A stretch of 8,993 nucleotides of DNA from Rickettsia typhi (GTDB lineage: Bacteria; Pseudomonadota; Alphaproteobacteria; Rickettsiales; Rickettsiaceae). Each line of letters opens with the position of its first letter. Positions within the stretch are counted from its first letter, which is position 1. The notes under the pieces were generated by a model, which had not been told where the DNA came from, searched no databases, and saw only the letters and a program-made list of their open reading frames with translations. Position numbers and translations under genes: made by a program. Below are positions 4,758 through 8,993 of the stretch, in pieces. The stretch lies in NCBI GenBank assembly GCA_945878545.1, contig CAMCTQ010000043.1, positions 1 through 8,993 on the forward strand. Reading direction: 5' to 3'.

Positions 4758-7700
4758 ATGAGCAGTAGCAATAATAACGTATCACTATTTACAAAATCAA
4801 CTAATACTCAAGGTGCTAACCTTGGAGGAGTAAAATCCCCAGGTCACAAAAAAATGCAAAATCAATTTATTGTTTCTCATGCTGGTTCTAATAAGTCGGG
4901 TATTTCTTATGTGAAAACTACAACAAGGACAACAGTTTCTGAACAAGGTAACATAAGTACTGGCGCTTTAGATAGCGACATAGCAATTGAAGGTTCTGGG
5001 ATGCTACTAGTATCAAAAACTGCTACTGGTGAAAAAGTTTTTACCAGAAGGGGGGACTTTCAGAAAGATAAAAGCGGATATTGGAAAAATGGTGGCGATA
5101 TGCTACTTTTGGCTTGGAAACTAGGCACTGATGGCAAGCTTCCGACCAACTCGACGCTTCTTTCCTCTCTAGAAGCTGTAAATTTTGCTAATGTTAAAGG
5201 TACTCCAGTAGCAACTACTACTGTATCATTAGCTATGAATCTTGATGGTAGATTAACAACAGACCCTATAAGAGGAGCTGGTTTTACTGCTAAATTAAAG
5301 ACTGCTGGTTTAAATCAATCTACTAACAGCAGTAATATTATTTTCCCAGAAGATTTAGGAAATGGTGGTAGCATGGCATTAGGTGATAGTTTTACCTTTA
5401 CTTCAACACCTCCTGGAACTGCTAAATCCTTCGTTTATGGTGGTATTGCAGTATCAAATTTGATAAATCCCGCTAATGCCATCTATGGTGCAAGGAGTGC
5501 TACTGAGCAATTTACTGGTATGCCTCCACTATTTGTGCTAGATATTAATGGTACACATTTTTCATATAAGGTTGGTAATCCAAGTGTTGATAACAAAGAA
5601 TTTAATTCATTTTCTACTTTGGCAGCTGCTCTTAATAAAACTGGCGAGTTTATAGCAAGAATCGATACTAATGGTACTGGTAGATTATACATTGCTCCAA
5701 AAGATCCAAATACAGCACTAAACTTTACAGGTATAAACGGTATTGAAGTTCCGGCGAATTTAGGACTTTTTAATGTGGCAGCCAAACTACCTGGAGCACC
5801 TGATAGGTTCTACAGTCTTGACACATTACAAAAAGCTGTCAATGCCACTGCGGGTGATGCATCCCTTAAGGCAACAATTGCGAATGGTGCCATTCAAATT
5901 ACGTCTAAACTGGCCACCTCTGCTTTCACTTTAAATGCTAATTCTTTTGGCGTTAGGAATTTTACTACTATAATAAGAGGGGATGGAACAGAAAAAGGCA
6001 GAGCAGGGATTAGTATTCTCTCGCCAGCTCATGGACTACAACCCGGTGATTTGGTAAGAATAACTGGCCTTGGCGGACAAACACCAGATGGTATTTATGC
6101 AGTTGGTAGAACTTTTGGTCCAAATGGTCAAAATAGCTTCGAGATTTTTGTATTAAGTGATGATCCACGTGCGGCTCCTGGTGGTGGTGTTGCTGCTGGT
6201 CTGCCAGCAGCTGTAATAGGGCCAATTGTAGCAACGCCGGCCCCTGGCTCTTGGCAAAAAGTTCCTGGTACGAGATTTGCTCCAGTTGCCATTGCACCTG
6301 GCACCGTAGTTTTGAATGCTAATATAATAAGAATAAATGATGCTGCTAACACAGTAGCTGATAACGACATAGTTTATATTAAAGACTTTGGCGCGGTGAC
6401 ACATGCTGGAGCAAACTTATCAGTACCTGATGGTTATTACGTAGTAAGTAATAGGATAGCTGGTTCTTTTGATATCATACCAGCTTATAATAGTGCTAAC
6501 GCAGGTGTTTCGCCAGTACCGGCGGCCTTTGCCCCAGCCCTTGGCAACTTCAGTTATCAAAAAGTTGGATTTACTGCAGGTGCATTTGCAGGACCAAATG
6601 ATTTCGACACTAATGTACTGGTAACTACTGGTGGTGTTGGTAGCAACAGAGTAAAATTACTTACAACTAGCAATCTGAACTATAGTGCAAATGATTATAT
6701 AGTATTTGATAATTTACCAGCTGCAGGGCTTGCCGTGGATGGTATTACCGTCCAAAACGGTGTAAGGTACAAAGTTGTAGTTAATAGCACTGTAGACTTT
6801 GTTACTTTTGAAGTAGATGGAGGAGTTGCTACAACTGGAGATGATGCCACTGGTGTAGAAGGTTATGTAGCCGCTAGTGATCCTGCTGCTCTACCCGCTG
6901 GTTTCCGAGTGAACAACGTAACCAAAGCATTGAAATATCTTGATATAGCAAGACCGGCAGATCAGCAGAATAATGCACAAGTTGCACAATCATATGCAGC
7001 TGTTTATATCCCAGATGACGTTAGAAAGAATCTTAAAGCGCTTCTAGATAGTAATAAATTTCCTTCTGAGAGTGTGCTCCTAACAGAAGTTGATGTATTT
7101 GATTCGATTGGAGACACGTTTGCTTTGCAATTCAGATTTGCCAAACTTGATAAAGGTAAATGGGCGGTTAGTGTAGGATTAAAACCTGATACAGAGGGTA
7201 ATTATGCTGACCCAGCATACCAAGCAAAAGGCGGGCAAATAGCATTTGGTGAAATTCTGTTTGATGAAAATGGTCAGTATGTCCCTGGTACTGGTATTAG
7301 TAATGTACTGAGCATTACCAGACAAAACAACAGTGCGACAAGCACTATTACTATCGATTGGGCAAATCAGTTGAACGATAAAACATCTGCGACAATGAGC
7401 CAATTTGCTAATCCTAATAATGTTGAACCATCTCAACAAAATGGTAGAGGCTCTGGTACGTTATTAGATAATGGTCTTTCCGTTGACGAAGAGGGTTTCA
7501 TAATCGGTACTTTTGATAATGGTGATGTTGTAAAACTTTACCAAATTCCAATTGCAATGTTTGCTAATATTAATGGCTTACTAGAGGTCAATGATGGTAC
7601 TTATAGAATAACTGGTGATTCTGGACCAGCATTCTTGAAAGCAGCTGGTCAAGGCGGAGCTGGACAAGTTATTGGTCGGGCATTAGAGGATTCTAACGCT

Positions 7701-7820
7701 GACACTACTGACGAATTACTAGAAGTTCAAGATACTGCCAATGTGATTCGTGCAAATGCTCGTGTTGCATCAGTTAAGTTTAGTAACATTGCTACTGTCT
7801 TGAGCGAATTGAAACAGTAG
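4758..7820 (+). CDS. flgE: Flagellar hook protein FlgE, very large form with internal tandem repeats
   Basis: FlgE polymerises into the hook, the flexible joint between flagellar rod and filament, after type III export. The N-terminal part shows a divergent rod/hook signature ANLGGVKSPGHKK (20-32; usually NNIANxxTxGYK), then VSEQGNISTGALDSDIAIEGSGMLLV (60-85) and FTRRGDFQKDKSGYW (95-109). The C-terminal part has GLSVDEEGFIIGTFDNGD (906-923), IPIAMFANINGL (930-941), AAGQGGAGQV (962-971) and ALEDSNADTTDELLEVQDT (975-993), the canonical hook ending, although the last helix is unusual. Residues 193-400 look like hook D2/D3 material with two IN-like segments (285-300 and 353-395). Residues about 401-715 hold three tandem beta-rich units of about 105 residues. 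At 1020 aa it is far longer than E. coli FlgE (402) or Caulobacter FlgE (about 590). The start is ATG 4758 behind GGAAA; the ATG at 4748 is out of frame. Confidence 0.9.
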   Translation: MSSSNNNVSLFTKSTNTQGANLGGVKSPGHKKMQNQFIVSHAGSNKSGISYVKTTTRTTVSEQGNISTGALDSDIAIEGSGMLLVSKTATGEKVFTRRGDFQKDKSGYWKNGGDMLLLAWKLGTDGKLPTNSTLLSSLEAVNFANVKGTPVATTTVSLAMNLDGRLTTDPIRGAGFTAKLKTAGLNQSTNSSNIIFPEDLGNGGSMALGDSFTFTSTPPGTAKSFVYGGIAVSNLINPANAIYGARSATEQFTGMPPLFVLDINGTHFSYKVGNPSVDNKEFNSFSTLAAALNKTGEFIARIDTNGTGRLYIAPKDPNTALNFTGINGIEVPANLGLFNVAAKLPGAPDRFYSLDTLQKAVNATAGDASLKATIANGAIQITSKLATSAFTLNANSFGVRNFTTIIRGDGTEKGRAGISILSPAHGLQPGDLVRITGLGGQTPDGIYAVGRTFGPNGQNSFEIFVLSDDPRAAPGGGVAAGLPAAVIGPIVATPAPGSWQKVPGTRFAPVAIAPGTVVLNANIIRINDAANTVADNDIVYIKDFGAVTHAGANLSVPDGYYVVSNRIAGSFDIIPAYNSANAGVSPVPAAFAPALGNFSYQKVGFTAGAFAGPNDFDTNVLVTTGGVGSNRVKLLTTSNLNYSANDYIVFDNLPAAGLAVDGITVQNGVRYKVVVNSTVDFVTFEVDGGVATTGDDATGVEGYVAASDPAALPAGFRVNNVTKALKYLDIARPADQQNNAQVAQSYAAVYIPDDVRKNLKALLDSNKFPSESVLLTEVDVFDSIGDTFALQFRFAKLDKGKWAVSVGLKPDTEGNYADPAYQAKGGQIAFGEILFDENGQYVPGTGISNVLSITRQNNSATSTITIDWANQLNDKTSATMSQFANPNNVEPSQQNGRGSGTLLDNGLSVDEEGFIIGTFDNGDVVKLYQIPIAMFANINGLLEVNDGTYRITGDSGPAFLKAAGQGGAGQVIGRALEDSNADTTDELLEVQDTANVIRANARVASVKFSNIATVLSELKQ
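5958..6902 (+). repeat. Three diverged ~105-residue tandem repeats inside FlgE
   Basis: Residues about 401-510, 511-612 and 613-715 share a pattern: a strand with an alternating-hydrophobic start, a turn with an acidic residue followed by V/I-x-I/F, an aromatic/valine strand after D-G-[IY]-Y, then [ST]F-E/D-I or TFEVDG. Cores are GLQPGDLVRITGLGG...DGIYAVG...SFEIFV (426-465), VADNDIVYIKDF...DGYYVVS...SFDIIPA (533-576) and YSANDYIVFDNL...GVRYKVVV...TFEVDG (642-688). The first two units also share a Pro/Ala-rich linker ending in [WY]QKV (499-502 and 600-603). The GLxxGDxVxIxG...G.y.V...F.I pattern recalls small beta-barrel domains of the E1-FCCH type common in phage tail proteins (recollection of the pattern, not a search). 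Confidence 0.65.
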
Positions 7821-7844
7821 GTACCATTTTAGTTGCCATCCTTT

Positions 7845-7940
7845 TGCCTTTATGTCATTCCTTCGCCTTTATGTCATCCCCGTGAAAACGGGGATACAGG
7901 CTTATTATTTCTAGATTCCTGTCTTTCGCAGGGAATGGCA
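7845..7940. repeat. Palindromic repeat, copy C (downstream of flgE)
   Basis: Two spaced half-elements TTTATGTCAT (7849-7858 and 7868-7877) lead into a perfect hairpin with an 8-bp stem at 7876-7883/7888-7895 and a GAAA loop, the same GTCATCCCCG family as copies A and B. A second imperfect hairpin (ATTCCTG...CAGGGAAT, 7915-7936) follows. No T-run follows the stems, so they are not classical terminators, although a strong hairpin just after a stop codon can protect mRNA 3' ends. The remaining part of this gap (7941-8100) holds only degenerate sequence, including GAAATTGCGAAGCAAGGAGC (7995-8014), which resembles other dispersed rickettsial repeats. I see no gene in it. Confidence 0.75.
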
Positions 7941-8109
7941 AGCCTTTTATTCTGGGACCACTGCAGCTGCTTAAGGAGGCTGCCTCGTGATGAGGAAATT
8001 GCGAAGCAAGGAGCAAATCTGGCACGGATATTGCTTGAATGAATATGAAGGTTTTGTGATTTGTTTGTAAAGATGAATTACTTAACAATGATTACAGTTG
8101 GCTTTAGGG

Positions 8110-8142
8110 TTGAGTTTGTGGCTAGATTGGTGTATAATTGGC
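8110..8142 (+). promoter_or_regulatory. Promoter for the flagellin gene
   Basis: TTGAGT at 8110-8115, a 17-bp spacer and a perfect TATAAT at 8133-8138 make a good sigma-70-type promoter, with a start near 8145 and a leader of about 65 nt. Overlapping it, TTGG at 8127-8130, a 10-bp gap and GC at 8141-8142 satisfy the sigma-54 GG-N10-GC spacing, but the rest of the -24 block is poor. The sigma-70 reading is preferred. A 12-bp perfect palindrome CTTAAATTTAAG (8160-8171) lies in the leader and could be an operator or a chance AT palindrome. Confidence 0.5.
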
Positions 8143-8210
8143 ATTAATGGTGGGGCGAACTTAAATTTAAGCCAGTTTTTTAACTAAATATAAAATCAAA
8201 GAGAACAAAT

Positions 8211-8993
8211 ATGAGCGGTATAACACTTAAAAATCCAGTTGTAAATTCAGTACCTACTGCAATTGCTATTGGTAGAAAAGGAGTTGACGATAATGGTAGA
8301 AGCTTAAGTACAGGCTTAAAAGCGGATAATGACGTTGTTAGTAGCTTTTTGGGTCAAGGCCTTGGTGATAAAGCTAAGATTTTGACTAAAGTCTTAGGTA
8401 ACATGGGCTATAGTACTAATGCTCTTAGAATAACTCAAGATAGTCTTGGTTCTATTGCAGCGACCCTTGGCGATATGCTTAGTGTTATTGCCCAAAACGG
8501 TGGTTCTAAAGCTGCTACTAGAACATTAGATGATATCTTGCAACAAAAATTAGAAACAATAAAGCAACAGATAGGATCAGCAGAGTTTGATGGTAGAAAG
8601 TTGTTAACTGGCGATCTTGGATCTGATCCGACAGTAAGATCTAAATTTGATACTAAAATTGTTAATGTCAGAGGTAACTTACTAGTTGCACCTAACACAT
8701 TCACTGCACTTGGGACGAGCGCTTCTTCGTCAATTAATATTTCAAATAATGCAAATATTACAACTGGCCCTGGTGGCGATTCAATAACAGTTGGTACTAT
8801 AACTTTTAAATTTGTTGATGCAAGCCCTGACTATGATAAAAATGAAATCCTAAAAGGCGGGACAATGCAACAAACTGCTCAAAACATAGCTACTTCGATA
8901 AGAAATAATCAAGATGAAAGCATAAGAGCTTACGGTGTGGACGTGTACGGTACCAGTGTTGTGGTTAGTAAGCGCACACCTGGCGAAGGTATT
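8211..8993 (+). CDS. Flagellin, N-terminal part (3' end outside window)
   Basis: Flagellin is the filament subunit exported through the flagellar type III apparatus. 261 codons are open to the window edge with no stop. The N-terminal flagellin domain is recognisable from LSTGLK (32-37; usually LSTGLRINSAxDD), through the coiled-coil-prone ALRITQDSLGSIAATLGDML (71-90) and LQQKLETIKQQIGSAEFDGRKLLTG (110-134), which matches the usual ...IASSASFSGxNLL. After residue 185 comes a beta-rich segment, GDSITVGTITFKFVDA (189-204), then TMQQTAQNIATSIRNN (218-233), like the variable/IN-motif modules of alphaproteobacterial flagellins. The start ATG is 7 nt after AAGAG (8199-8203), a plausible ribosome binding site. 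The stretch between the LSTGLK motif and the first helix lacks the usual DD-AAGLAI residues. FlgL (hook-filament junction) shares this N-terminal domain and is the main alternative. The hook gene upstream supports a filament or junction role. Confidence 0.85.
   Translation, partial: MSGITLKNPVVNSVPTAIAIGRKGVDDNGRSLSTGLKADNDVVSSFLGQGLGDKAKILTKVLGNMGYSTNALRITQDSLGSIAATLGDMLSVIAQNGGSKAATRTLDDILQQKLETIKQQIGSAEFDGRKLLTGDLGSDPTVRSKFDTKIVNVRGNLLVAPNTFTALGTSASSSINISNNANITTGPGGDSITVGTITFKFVDASPDYDKNEILKGGTMQQTAQNIATSIRNNQDESIRAYGVDVYGTSVVVSKRTPGEGI

Noticed and set aside
5483..5785. 100-codon minus-strand open frame inside flgE
   Set aside because: Antisense shadow of the well-supported hook gene; composition is a mirror of flgE codons and no domain is recognisable. 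The same holds for the minus-strand frames at 6010-6404 and 7179-7439.
7833..8042. 69-codon plus-strand open frame after flgE, and a 77-codon frame opposite it
   Set aside because: Both run through the palindromic repeat (the CHPRENGD-type reading typical of this repeat), have no family signature, and lack a ribosome binding site.
8435..8704. 89-codon minus-strand open frame
   Set aside because: Antisense to the conserved N-terminal domain of flagellin.

Overview
The window looks like chromosomal DNA of an AT-rich alphaproteobacterium, most likely a flagellated member of the Rickettsiales. Three things point there: an NDUFA12-type complex I accessory subunit next to an mlaD gene, a compact glutamyl-tRNA synthetase with the active-site variant KISKR, and many hairpin repeats built on GTCATTCCCGCG...CGGGAATC, some of which run into coding frames. 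Order level is an inference; I cannot name a genus.

Layout. 1-1045 (+) is a tight housekeeping cluster: the 3' end of rnhA, an NDUFA12 family gene overlapping it by 13 bp, and mlaD 15 bp further on. 1184-2416 (+) is a polytopic O-antigen ligase/polymerase family protein behind a 138-bp gap with a weak promoter candidate. It converges on gltX (2523-3857, -). 3858-4757 is an accessory stretch: a small GIY-YIG endonuclease gene (4043-4372, -) lies between two roughly 190-210 bp imperfect direct repeats, each containing two inverted 24-bp hairpin elements. 4758-7820 (+) is flgE, encoding a very large (1020 aa) flagellar hook protein. 7821-8210 is intergenic, with a third hairpin-repeat copy and a promoter. 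From 8211 (+) to the window edge is the N-terminal 261 codons of a flagellin.

How the genes relate. flgE and the flagellin gene encode the hook and filament of the same organelle. flgE is preceded by a very good match to a sigma-54 promoter (TTGGCACG...ATGC with GG-N10-GC spacing), the alphaproteobacterial mode of late flagellar control but unexpected in Rickettsiales. The flagellin has a good sigma-70-like promoter overlapping a weaker GG-N10-GC match. mlaD and the O-antigen ligase both concern the outer membrane.

The points most worth a second look are the GIY-YIG gene bracketed by palindromic repeats (a candidate repeat/endonuclease mobile unit), three roughly 105-residue tandem units of unusual composition inside FlgE, and the sigma-54-like promoter.
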